Source: HGM04593 sp045634305 | Lineage (GTDB): Bacteria > Bacteroidota > Bacteroidia > Bacteroidales > Bacteroidaceae | Length of the DNA stretch: 64,000 nt | Assembly: GCA_045634305.1 (NCBI GenBank) | Contig: JAZQZZ010000044.1 | Coordinates: forward strand, 1 to 64,000 | Direction of reading: 5' to 3' | Part shown: one piece after another, positions 27,191 to 36,400 of the stretch | Layout of the letters: every line of letters starts with the position of its first letter | Position numbering within the stretch: position 1 is the stretch's first letter | The notes under the pieces: model-generated | Told to the model about the DNA's origin: nothing | The model's database searches: none | Seen by the model: the letters and a program-made list of their open reading frames with translations, nothing else | Translations under genes and position numbers: made by a program

Positions 27191-28783
27191 CTACGCCAAA
27201 TACTCTTTTGCCGCCATAGCACACCTCTCGCCATCCACTGCCGCCGAAACAATGCCGCCGGCATAGCCGGCACCCTCGCCGCATGGAAAAAGGCCCCCAA
27301 CGGTAACGTGCTGCAGTGTCTCGCCATCACGCACAATGCGCACAGGCGATGATGTGCGTGTCTCCACACCAATCATTGTTGCCTCGCTTGTGAGGAAACC
27401 GCGCGACATGCGGCCGAACTGCTCGAAGCCGCGTTGCAAGCGGGTTGAAACGAACTTCGGCAACCAGAAGTGCAGGGGCGAAGATATGAGCCCCGGAGCG
27501 TATGAACTGCGTGGCAGGTCATAGCTCAATTTGCCGCGCACAAAATCGGTCATTCTCTGTGCCGGCGCTGTCTGCTTGCGGTTACCCATTACCCAACAGA
27601 GACGTTCGAGACGCTCCTGGAAGTTCATCACGCGCAAGGGCGAATCATCGGCTACAGGGTCAATGCCGTCGCAGTCAATCTGCATCTCGGGCAGCAGCAC
27701 ATCCTCGGGGTTAATCTGCACTACCATTCCCGAATTGCTCCACGCGCCGCCACGATGCGACGGCGACATACCATTAACCAGCAATTCCTGCGCTGCTGAA
27801 GCCGATGGAATTACCACACCACCCGGGCACATACAGAAGCTGTAGACACCGCGACCATCAACCTGTGTGGTAAAGCTATATTCGGCAGCCGGCAGATATT
27901 TACCACGTCCCTTCGGCGAGTGATACTGTATCTGGTCTATGAGTTCCGAAGGGTGCTCCAATCGCACTCCCACCGCAAAACCCTTTGCCTCGAGAACTAT
28001 ATTATTGCTGTTAAGCCAACGATAGACATCCTTTGCCGAGTGTCCTGTTGCAAGGATAACGGCATCGGCAAGCACCTCGCCGTTGTTGGTACGTATTCCG
28101 CATACCTTGCCGCCGTTCAAAAGAATCTCCTCCATACGTGTCTCGAAGCGCACCTCGCCGCCGCACTCAATTATGCGGTTACGTATGTTCTCAATCACAC
28201 GCGGCAACTTGTCGGTACCTATGTGCGGATGGGCATCGGCAAGGATTGTGGGGCTTGCGCCGTGCTGGCAGAAGATGTTGAGCACCCCCTCAATGCTACC
28301 TCGTTTTTTACTGCGTGTATATAGCTTGCCATCGGAGTATGCTCCCGCACCACCCTCGCCGAAGCAGTAGTTCGACTCGGGGTTAACGGTGTGCGTACGC
28401 GATATGTTCGCAAGATCTACCTTGCGTGTGCGCACATCCTTTCCACGCTCCACGACAATGGGACGAAGGCCGTTCTCAATGAGCTTGAGTGCCGCAAAAA
28501 GGCCAGCAGGGCCGGCACCTACAACAATTACCGGACGCTTGCCCTCCACGTTGGGATACTCGCGCGGAGTGAACTCATCCGCCGGGGGCATCTCGTTCAC
28601 AAACACCCTTACCGTGAGGTTGATGTATATTGTGCGCTGACGTGCATCTATGCTGCGACGCAACACACGCACTGCGTTTATTGTGCGCTCGTCCATGCCC
28701 TTCTCGCGGGCAATATACCGTGCGAGCGACTGCTCGTTGGCAGCCTCATAGGGCTGCACCCTTATCTGAAATTCGTGTACCAT
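27191..28783 (-). CDS. NAD(P)/FAD-dependent oxidoreductase (YdhS/'FAD-dependent dehydrogenase' family)
   Basis: The 530-residue protein has a small N-terminal domain (MVHEFQIRVQPYEAANEQSL) and a Rossmann FAD motif VVGAGPAGLFAALKLIENG near residue 95. Blocks such as RTHTVNPESNYCFGEGGAG, ILATGHSAKDVYRWL, FCMCPGGVVIPSAS and the C-terminal GGLFPCGEGAGYAGGIVSAAVDG are typical of the large 'uncharacterised FAD-dependent dehydrogenase' family. Substrate and partner are unknown, and the protein is cytoplasmic with no signal peptide. It is transcribed toward the terminator at 27,091. Confidence 0.87.
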   Translation of the reverse strand: MVHEFQIRVQPYEAANEQSLARYIAREKGMDERTINAVRVLRRSIDARQRTIYINLTVRVFVNEMPPADEFTPREYPNVEGKRPVIVVGAGPAGLFAALKLIENGLRPIVVERGKDVRTRKVDLANISRTHTVNPESNYCFGEGGAGAYSDGKLYTRSKKRGSIEGVLNIFCQHGASPTILADAHPHIGTDKLPRVIENIRNRIIECGGEVRFETRMEEILLNGGKVCGIRTNNGEVLADAVILATGHSAKDVYRWLNSNNIVLEAKGFAVGVRLEHPSELIDQIQYHSPKGRGKYLPAAEYSFTTQVDGRGVYSFCMCPGGVVIPSASAAQELLVNGMSPSHRGGAWSNSGMVVQINPEDVLLPEMQIDCDGIDPVADDSPLRVMNFQERLERLCWVMGNRKQTAPAQRMTDFVRGKLSYDLPRSSYAPGLISSPLHFWLPKFVSTRLQRGFEQFGRMSRGFLTSEATMIGVETRTSSPVRIVRDGETLQHVTVGGLFPCGEGAGYAGGIVSAAVDGERCAMAAKEYLA

Positions 28784-28796
28784 AATTCTTAATAGC

Positions 28797-28868
28797 GGAA
28801 AGCGGAAAAGTGAAAACGGAAAACCGAGGCTTTAACCTTTCAGATTTCCGATTTCACCTTTCACCTCT
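28797..28868. repeat. Short intergenic repeat-family element
   Basis: The gap between the oxidoreductase and radA genes starts with the purine-rich word GCGGAAAGCGGAAAAGTGAAAA and ends with a pyrimidine tract of TTTCAGATTTCC and TTTCACC units. Together these form a loosely self-complementary element like those at 17.46-17.78 and 30.47-30.58 kb. Confidence 0.5.
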
Positions 28869-28872
28869 AAAG

Positions 28873-30240
28873 TTATCCAAACACTAAACGGAACGCCTCT
28901 TCTACCTTGCCCACCGGCAATACCTCAATGCCGAAACGCGAAACATCCAATCCCTTGAGATTGCTGCGCGGAACAATTATCTGCTTGAAGCCGAGCTTTG
29001 CAGCCTCGGCAATGCGCTGTTCAATGCGGTTCACGGGGCGAATCTCGCCCGAGAGACCCACCTCACCGGCCATGCATATTGTTGGTTCAATCTCAACATC
29101 CATATTACTCGACAGGATGGCACTGATTACCGCAAGGTCAATGGCTGGGTCGTTCACGCGCAAACCGCCGGCAATGTTAAGGTAGACATCCTTCTGTGCC
29201 AACTTGAAGCCCACACGCTTCTCAAGCACTGCAAGCAACATGTTCATGCGGCGGCCATCAAAGCCTGTCGCCGAACGCTGTGGTGTACCATAGGCCGCCG
29301 TGCTCACCAACGCCTGTGCCTCAATAAGGAAGGGGCTCACACCCTCAATTGCCGATGCAATAGCAACGCCACTCATACCCTTGTGGCGCTCACTCAGCAG
29401 TAGCTCCGACGGATTTGTGACCTGCCGCAATCCCTCGCGTCGCATCTCATATATTCCAAGCTCGACTGTGCTGCCAAAGCGGTTTTTTATCGAGCGCAGA
29501 ACACGGTACAGGTGGTGCTGGTCGCCCTCGAACTGAATGACAACATCAACAATGTGTTCAAGTATCTTTGGACCGGCAATTGCACCATCCTTTGTAATGT
29601 GACCTATCAATATTACAGGCACGTTGTTCTCCTTTGCGAACTTCAGGAGCATGCCGGTGCACTCGCGCACCTGTGCCATGCTGCCGGGGGAAGAGTCGAC
29701 CGCCTCGCTGCACATTGTCTGTATCGAGTCTATGACAAGCAGCTCGGGCTGTACGTTCTTTATATGCACAAATATCGTCTCGAGCGATGTCTCGCACACA
29801 ATGTGGCAGTTACCACGCTCGTGGGCAATGCGGTCGGCACGCAGCTTTATCTGCTGCACACTCTCCTCGCCCGATACATAGAGCACCTTGCGGTCGGGCA
29901 TGCCCAGGATTGTCTGCAGCACCAGTGTCGATTTTCCAATGCCCGGCTCACCGCCAAGCAACACAAGCGAACCCGGCACAAGGCCACCGCCAAGCACACG
30001 GTTCAGCTCACCGTCGCGCATGTCAATGCGTGGCAGCGCGTCGGTTGCCACATCGTCAATGAGCATCGGGCGCACCTGTGGTTTCTCACCTGTCGCAAGC
30101 GAGGCGCGCGCCGCCGGTGTATTCCTTACCACCTTTTCAACAAAACTGTTCCACGCACCGCAAGCAGGGCACTTTCCAGCCCACTTTGGCGACTCGTAGC
30201 CACAGTCGTTACACAGAAAAACCGATTTTTCTTTTGCCAT
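28873..30240 (-). CDS. radA: DNA repair protein RadA
   Basis: The 455-residue RecA-related protein is a DnaB-like branch-migration helicase in recombination. It carries the N-terminal C4 zinc knuckle (CNDCG ... CPACGAW), Walker A GGEPGIGKST, Walker B ELLVIDSIQTM, the RadA-specific IKNRFGSTVELGIYEM motif and a C-terminal Lon-protease-like domain (VGFKLAQKDVYLNIAGGLRVNDPAIDLAV). All hallmarks are present and length is standard. It is flanked by repeat-rich gaps and is probably a single-gene unit. Confidence 0.96.
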   Translation of the reverse strand: MAKEKSVFLCNDCGYESPKWAGKCPACGAWNSFVEKVVRNTPAARASLATGEKPQVRPMLIDDVATDALPRIDMRDGELNRVLGGGLVPGSLVLLGGEPGIGKSTLVLQTILGMPDRKVLYVSGEESVQQIKLRADRIAHERGNCHIVCETSLETIFVHIKNVQPELLVIDSIQTMCSEAVDSSPGSMAQVRECTGMLLKFAKENNVPVILIGHITKDGAIAGPKILEHIVDVVIQFEGDQHHLYRVLRSIKNRFGSTVELGIYEMRREGLRQVTNPSELLLSERHKGMSGVAIASAIEGVSPFLIEAQALVSTAAYGTPQRSATGFDGRRMNMLLAVLEKRVGFKLAQKDVYLNIAGGLRVNDPAIDLAVISAILSSNMDVEIEPTICMAGEVGLSGEIRPVNRIEQRIAEAAKLGFKQIIVPRSNLKGLDVSRFGIEVLPVGKVEEAFRLVFG

Positions 30241-30280
30241 ATTTTAACCTATAAATGTCATTCTATATTTGCAATGTCAT

Positions 30281-30359
30281 TGGCTCGTTCATTTCTTAGC
30301 GACCCGCACGGCATGATTTTAATCCATGCTTCGTGCGACCAGCCGCTAATGAACTCGCC
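30281..30359. repeat. Long imperfect hairpin element
   Basis: The outer arms GGCTCGTTCATT and AATGAACTCGCC pair with few mismatches and the inner arms CGCACGGCATG and CATGCTTCGTGCG pair further, giving a nested stem over about 78 bases. It sits just upstream of radA, followed by CATTCTGAACGCAGTGAAGA. It has no tRNA features. It may be a mobile palindromic (REP/BIME-like) element or a processed structured RNA. Confidence 0.5.
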
Positions 30360-30469
30360 GATAACAAAACTTTAAGTTTTGTCATTCTGAACGCAGTGAA
30401 GAATCTGAAAGATATGACAAATCACACGTAACATATATATTCATTAAAGTCGATTTAAAAGGTGCGAGC

Positions 30470-30575
30470 TTTCCGTTTTAACCGCACTTCGTGCGATTGA
30501 ACCTGCTTCCGCTCGCTTTGTGTGCAAGTGAACTTCCACACACTCGCTCACCCGCAGCTTTCCGTTTTCGGTTTT
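30470..30575. repeat. Inverted short copy of the 17.46-17.78 kb intergenic repeat
   Basis: This stretch read on the minus strand matches 17,464-17,500 (AAGCGGAAAACSGAAAACGG, then AAGCTGCG) and 17,575-17,643 (TGTGTGGAAGT, TTGCACACAAAGCGAGCG, AAGCAGGTTCAA). It skips the middle segment present in the other copy. The rest of the 30,241-30,579 gap holds the hairpin at 30,281 and no gene. Confidence 0.7.
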
Positions 30576-30579
30576 CCGC

Positions 30580-31200
30580 TTACATTATCGGGAACCAAAT
30601 AAACACCGCCACATCCCACAAAGCATGCGAAATTATTATCGCCGCAAAGTAATTGGGGAACAGACGGTATAGCAAACCCCATGCCGCGCCGGCCACAAGT
30701 GCCGCCATGGTGAGCATGAAATTACACGAGCCCGCATGCACAAGCGCATAAATAAGCGTTGTCACAACAAAGCCCGCATTGGCGTTCCACTTTTTTGAGA
30801 GATTCTCCTGCACATATCCGCGCCAGAAAATCTCCTCGGCTGGGCCAATGAGAAAGAGCATCAGCACAGTAAGCAGCCAAGGCGACTCGCCGTCCTTCAT
30901 TCCATAGATGGTATCTACCTGTGGACGAGCAAAATCGAACATCAGCTGCGAGAGTTTGTCACCTACCCAAAACACGCCCCACAGGGCAACTGCAATCACA
31001 ACACCCCACAGAATGTTAGCAGGAGTAATGTGTACCCTCTTCCACCACCCCGGCGCAAACAGCGTTGCGCAGAGCGAGAGTGTGCAGGCCGAGCCTGTCA
31101 TCATCCACCAGAAATTCACGTGCGGTGCAGTCCATGGGCTGAACATCACAGTCCACAACACAGCCGCAAGCACTATTGTAAAAGTGACACGACGCATCAT
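30580..31200 (-). CDS. CPBP-family intramembrane glutamic endopeptidase-like protein
   Basis: The 206-residue protein has about six hydrophobic segments and the ABI/CPBP motifs: EEIFWRGYVQENL (motif 1, the E-E-x3-R pattern) and later conserved His positions (FVVTTLIYALVHAGS; AAIIISHALWDVAVF). CPBP proteins are membrane proteases related to Rce1; bacterial substrates are mostly unknown. Its ATG overlaps the menA stop codon in an ATGA junction (31,197-31,200), so the two are translationally coupled. Confidence 0.87.
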   Translation of the reverse strand: MMRRVTFTIVLAAVLWTVMFSPWTAPHVNFWWMMTGSACTLSLCATLFAPGWWKRVHITPANILWGVVIAVALWGVFWVGDKLSQLMFDFARPQVDTIYGMKDGESPWLLTVLMLFLIGPAEEIFWRGYVQENLSKKWNANAGFVVTTLIYALVHAGSCNFMLTMAALVAGAAWGLLYRLFPNYFAAIIISHALWDVAVFIWFPIM

Positions 31201-32096
31201 AGAATTGCTGCAACAAAGAGTGATATTGAGAGCAGCAGACTGAACATCAGCTGCAGCTGCGCTGTCTTTTCATCAACACCAATGAGCGCCTTCATACCCT
31301 CAGTGGGGAGTTTGAGCATCGCACGGCAGTTGTCAAGCGCCGGTTTCAATGCAAGCACAACAGCCAACGACCACCACGGCATTGCACCGCAGATGGCAGC
31401 CACAAGAATACATACAAACGGCAACAGCAACTCGGCCAGATAGAAATAGACCGAAGCCTTTTTACCAATGAGCATTGCAAAAGTCTTTATACCGGCACGA
31501 CTGTCCTGCTCAATATCGCGTGCATTGTTCACGTGCAGAATACCGACGGTAATCAAGCCAATTGGCAACATCAGCCAAATAGACTCCGTGCGTAAATCGC
31601 CTGTAGCGACATAAGATGTTCCAAGAATTGGCAACACCGAATATGTGAGGAAAATATCCAAGTCGCCCAAAGCGTGATACTTGAGCCAGGGATATAGCAG
31701 AATGAGCACACAGCCCGCAAGGCCAAAGTAAAGCACCGGCAAGCCCGCGTACAACATAAGGCCAATGCCCGCCGCAACTGCAACAAAGAGCAGACACCAC
31801 GCAAGCCTCTTAATCTCGCCCGCCTGGAACTCACCACTGACTATAGACATACCACCGATGGCATCCTCGCGGTCAACACCTCGTTTGTAATCAAAATAAT
31901 CGCTCCAGGTATTACCCGCCGCGTGGAATACTACAATGTTGAGTAACGCCCACACACCGGCAAGCCAATCTACCAGGTATCCATTCCAGAAAAGAAAAGC
32001 CAATGTCACCAACACCGGCATCGCCGACGCCGGAAAAGACCACGGGCGAGTAGCCAACACCCATGCCTTGAAACTGTGTTTTTTCTTATTTTCCAT
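31197..32096 (-). CDS. menA: 1,4-dihydroxy-2-naphthoate polyprenyltransferase MenA
   Basis: The 299-residue UbiA-superfamily membrane enzyme attaches the polyprenyl chain to DHNA in menaquinone synthesis. The first Asp-rich motif is NTWSDYFDYKRGVDRED, the second region reads NNARDIEQDSRAGIKT, and roughly eight to nine hydrophobic segments fit the fold. The N-terminus WVLATRPWSFPASAMPVL is typical of MenA. It is the last clear core-metabolism gene; everything further along the window is accessory. Confidence 0.92.
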   Translation of the reverse strand: MENKKKHSFKAWVLATRPWSFPASAMPVLVTLAFLFWNGYLVDWLAGVWALLNIVVFHAAGNTWSDYFDYKRGVDREDAIGGMSIVSGEFQAGEIKRLAWCLLFVAVAAGIGLMLYAGLPVLYFGLAGCVLILLYPWLKYHALGDLDIFLTYSVLPILGTSYVATGDLRTESIWLMLPIGLITVGILHVNNARDIEQDSRAGIKTFAMLIGKKASVYFYLAELLLPFVCILVAAICGAMPWWSLAVVLALKPALDNCRAMLKLPTEGMKALIGVDEKTAQLQLMFSLLLSISLFVAAIL

Positions 32097-32124
32097 AAAT
32101 TATGTACGTTTATAACAATAGATA

Positions 32125-32132
32125 CAAAAGTA
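32125..32132 (-). promoter_or_regulatory. Candidate -7 element of the menA-CPBP unit
   Basis: The minus-strand word TACTTTTG (32,132-32,125) matches TAnnTTTG and lies 29 bases upstream of the menA ATG. A -33 box is not convincing. Confidence 0.45.
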
Positions 32133-32185
32133 AACCTTTGGTATAAGAAAGAAAAACTTCTTTACGAGAATTTGACTCTTGGCGC

Positions 32186-32590
32186 TTAAATCGCACTGCC
32201 ATTCTCCAACGAAGCAAGAATTATCGCAGCATCACGTTTTACCTCTGTCAGGTCAATCACATAAGTTCCGACATTTCCATCCGGGAAAAAATTATCATCC
32301 ACAGCACATTCAATATCGGAAATTGCATCTGTATCAATGTCAACATGACTTGATCCGCACTTGGGATTCATTATTTGCCACTGCAACAGATGCAGATACT
32401 GCTCGTCCGACAGCCTCACACGCATAGAATGTATTGCAGGAGGAGCATGGAAATCCTCACCAAAAATTGCAACCTCTATCTCATAAGTTCTGAATTCAAA
32501 TTTATTACCTGCATACTCTTCTAATTCAACAGTGTGTTTTTTGTTTTCAAAGTATTGCAGAGAAAGTTTTGAACATAAAAATCTATCCAT
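32186..32590 (-). CDS. Hypothetical protein, first accessory gene after menA
   Basis: The 134-residue soluble, acidic protein is not recognised. It looks like a mixed alpha/beta domain with strands TVELEEYAG, KFEFRTYEIEVAIFG and SMRVRLSDEQYLHLLQWQI. No signal peptide or membrane segment is seen. It lies 53 bases downstream of another unknown gene of the same orientation. The open frame, ATG start and placement support a real gene; function is unknown. Confidence 0.55.
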   Translation of the reverse strand: MDRFLCSKLSLQYFENKKHTVELEEYAGNKFEFRTYEIEVAIFGEDFHAPPAIHSMRVRLSDEQYLHLLQWQIMNPKCGSSHVDIDTDAISDIECAVDDNFFPDGNVGTYVIDLTEVKRDAAIILASLENGSAI

Positions 32591-32643
32591 AATCTATTCT
32601 GTTTATCAAATTCAACAATAGTGTTAATACCCATTTATTCAAC

Positions 32644-33222
32644 CTAAAGTTTGGTGGGAGAAAGCTTTACAAAGTGTTGGTGTTTTACAGTGACTTCCAC
32701 TTCAAAATCATTCATTCTTAAGATATCTGGAATGGAATACGGCTTATGGTCATTCAAATCATGTATGGCATAGCATATACAAATACCTTTAAGTTTGTCG
32801 TACGCAGGCATACTTTTTGAATACCATGTTACTCCGTCGTTCAATTCATCTACAAGCCTCAACTCTTTACTACTCATAGCTTGTTGGTAATCCCGAGGCG
32901 AGAAGTTGCAAGAACAAAATCCTATTTCTTCCACTCCTAAGTAGCCGTGAGAAAAAAGAGTGTCAATAACAGAAAACATAGAACAGAAATCGCTGCCATA
33001 GTAATCATCATTTGACATCGGTTGAACGCTGCTTTCCGCGTTAAAAGAATGTTTAAGCGTTCCAAAAACCTCGACATCATCATCAAATTCCCTATCATAG
33101 GTCATTGAAGACATCTTTCGATACAACGTTTCAGTTCGAGCATACATCTTTTGTGTCAGATTGAGCAGGCACTCGTTCACTATTTGTATACGCTCAATTT
33201 CATCCGAAGTCGCAACAAACAT
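32644..33222 (-). CDS. Hypothetical protein
   Basis: The protein is 192 residues from ATG 33222 (MFVATSDEIERIQIVNECLL); a TTG nine codons earlier would be the only longer start. It is soluble and unrecognised, with a helical N-terminus and a mixed C-terminal half (GVTWYSKSMPAYDKLKGICICYAIHDLNDHKPYSIPDIL) that reads like a compact domain. The ATG lies four bases after the stop of a 49-codon frame, which suggests coupling. Function is unknown. Confidence 0.55.
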   Translation of the reverse strand: MFVATSDEIERIQIVNECLLNLTQKMYARTETLYRKMSSMTYDREFDDDVEVFGTLKHSFNAESSVQPMSNDDYYGSDFCSMFSVIDTLFSHGYLGVEEIGFCSCNFSPRDYQQAMSSKELRLVDELNDGVTWYSKSMPAYDKLKGICICYAIHDLNDHKPYSIPDILRMNDFEVEVTVKHQHFVKLSPTKL

Positions 33223-33226
33223 ATAG

Positions 33227-33376
33227 TCAAGCAAAATGTTTGCGTTCAAAAATCAGTTTCTTAACCAGTTTACAATTATCTTGTGAATTACACCATTTTG
33301 CACTTCGTGTTATAGATGTTATCCGTTGCTCAATCAGTCTCAGTTGCTTACGTAAATATTCATAATCTTTCTCCAT
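33227..33376 (-). CDS. Possible 49-residue small protein or remnant
   Basis: A short frame begins MEKDYEYLRKQLRLIEQRI and ends four bases before the next gene. Its start resembles the end of the 132-residue protein at 40,722-41,120 (DKDYEYLSVQLKKAKRHL): the KDYEYL and QL positions align. It could be a short helical protein or the relic of a gene related to that one. Evidence is weak. Confidence 0.35.
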   Translation of the reverse strand: MEKDYEYLRKQLRLIEQRITSITRSAKWCNSQDNCKLVKKLIFERKHFA

Positions 33377-33464
33377 TTCTCTATCAGACACTCTCGTTAA
33401 TTATACGATATAAAATTCCTACACTTTATTATACCTGTTACGAACAAGGATGCTACAAGAAAAA

Positions 33465-36400
33465 TCATTTATTTTCAAAAGAGACAATAGCTCCCAATGA
33501 CATGTAACATATAATTCGTGCACGGATAGAACTGCCTTTGAGTTTAAGAGCCTCTTCATACAGGCTGATTTGACCGTTATACTTACTTGCAGAAAAATCG
33601 CTATCTTTGTCAGTAATATCAGACAAGGCACCTTGATAGGTTTTATAATCAACGAGAACATCCCCCTGGGCAGTACTATAAACCAAATCTATCTCACCGT
33701 TTATTGTCTGTCCTTTGTCATTTACAAAACTAAAAGGCATTTCTTTGTATATTCCCGTTGCTTCGCCATATGTCTCTTTCATCCAGCTCATGAATTTGTT
33801 GACTGAAGAGGCAACATTTTTCGCATCGACCTGAACACCGTATTCTGCAGCTAAATCTTCAATCAATTTTTCATCGCCATTCCACAAACACATAACGTGG
33901 TGGATAAAGTTTCCAATTGTATTATCTTTACCATCTACAGCACGAATCTGCATACGCTCTGCAAAGTTTGCAATCAGTTTCGTGTTGTATATATCGGTGG
34001 CTGACTCAACCTTGCTTGGAGAAATAAATTTATTATCAAAGGTTGAACGTTCTGTTGGTAGTTTTAATACATCGAAACTAGTGACCTTCTCAGATTTAAC
34101 ATCGTTTTCATCTGGAGCAACATAGTTAACTATTGAGTGATTCCATACAGAGCCACCCCATTCAATTTTCGTTGCATTGGCATGAGATTCAATAGACTCA
34201 CAACCAATATCCAGAAGCCATTGTGCCGGATTGTTTTTACTATCTTTACCCCTAGGCTTTAAAGTTGTTAAAACCAATTGCTCCTTCGGGCGAGTCATAC
34301 CAACATACATAAGGCGTTTAGCCTCGTTAATAGTGGCACACCTAATATCTTGGAAGAAGTTATTATCCTCGAATCTATGCATAATGCTTGAGCAAATGTC
34401 CTTGATCGCAGAGGGTATAAGGCGGAGTGATGTATTCTTTGCAGTATTGTAGGATAATACACCAAAAAATGTTTTATCTGCCACTACAGGTGCTTTGTGC
34501 AACGAACACAGAATAACGCAAGGCCACTCCAAACCCTTGGATTTGTGGTATGTCATCACCGAAACACCGTTGTCATCGCCCGGATACTCAATAGGATGTT
34601 GCTTGAGATAATCGACAAAACCGACAAGGGTACTACTCATACCGAAATTGGCACATATACCTTCGTATGTCGTAGCCTTTGCCTCAAGTGCAGAGCAATA
34701 GTTGTATGCCGGAACTGAAGGGTCGATTCGCTTAATGAGGTCAGCGAGATTCAACTCCACAACAAGAGTCTCAATAGCAGCGCTAACGCTCTGGTTGCCG
34801 ATAGCCTTTCTGATATCTGCAATGCGACCGATAATATGCAAATCAGAGAGCCAATTCTTACCTTTGGCTTCAGATTCGATATTTTGCAATCGGTTGGCTA
34901 TAAGTTCAGGTATAGAGCAACCCACCTCGATGCGATTTGCAATAATGGCTTTGGAGAGTTCATTATCTCCTTTGGCCGCAAACGATACCACTGCGCTAAT
35001 AAAAGATGACACATCGTCTGCACTGTTTTCATCATCTGTATAATTATCAAAGCGAGCGTTATAGGCAATTTCTCTCTCTCTTAGGGCTTCAGCACAACCT
35101 TGTACACCATATTTATCACGAAACAGCACAGCTATTTCATTGGCCTTGTATGTGCCATTGTCTATTTGTTCTGCAATCAAATCAGCAATTAGTTGATAAT
35201 CGTCAGCCGACTTCTTGGTATCGAGATGCACATATCTTAACTCTCGCTCCTGTGGTTTAGGAGGGTCATTCTCTGTACGCTCTGGCATTTCAAGCTTGAT
35301 AAGTTTATTAGGAAGTTGTCCATTGAAAACTTTTTCACAGAAAATATTATTCACCAGGTTTACAATAGTTTCATTCGAGCGCCAACAACATTTCAAACGA
35401 TCGAGTTTGTTTCCATCATCTCCTCGCTCAACCTCCCCAATGACCGATTGAATCAACTCGGTATTTGTGCCTCGAAAACCATATATTGCCTGCTTGATGT
35501 CGCCAACCCATACACTCTGCTCCATAAGTTCCGAAAGGCGCTCGAACGATTGTACCTGAAGTGGCGAACAATCCTGAAACTCATCGACGAAAGCGACCTT
35601 GTATCGGCTCCGAATATCAGCCACCACTTCCTCGTTGTTCAGCAGTTCGTCGAACTTCTGTAGCAAATCGCCAAAGTCCAACAGGCAGCGCTTACGCTTG
35701 AACTCCTCGTATTCGCTCTTCCACTGAATGGCAAGACGGAAGATGGTATCGATATAGCTCTTAACAAGGTCTCTGACCTGCACGGAATAAGGAACTTGCT
35801 CAGCAATTTCGGCAGCAAATGCCATACCTGCTGCGTAGTTGGCCTTAATAGTCCTATTAGTTAATGCGGCTATTTCAGAAGCTAAACCGAGAATTGAAGC
35901 AAGAGGCTTGGCGTCAGTTGCTCTGCCTGTATAGGCTCTTACCGCAGGCATTTTAGGTTCAATCTTATTTCTATTAGTTGCAGGCAGTGCATCCTCAGTC
36001 AAGATATCTTCAGCCAACTTCTTTAACCTTTTAATTCTATTATCTTCGATATCGAAACGATTGCCAGATCCCATTACTTCATTTATGAGTTTCTTGCTCT
36101 CCTCTCTTGCCTCATCTAGTTGCTCCTTATCAATACACAACTCAACGGTTTTGTCGATGATGTTTTTAAGGTCTTTTTTCCAGAAATCCGGATCGGGAAC
36201 AGTTCTATTATTAATTGATTTTGTTACATTGAATGAGTTTAATACATTGTCGAACAGATTCATATCCGCCTCACTTGGCAATGACGCTAATGATTGTGAG
36301 ATGCAGAACTTACTACCCTCGTTATCCATAATTGAGACATTCGCACTGACACCAAGCAGATACCAGTAGCGAGATACAAACTGGTAGGCTATCGAGTGAA

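Noticed and set aside
30281..30359. Structured stretch considered as a tRNA or riboswitch
   Set aside because: No cloverleaf, anticodon stem or CCA and no known aptamer core; better described as a palindromic element.
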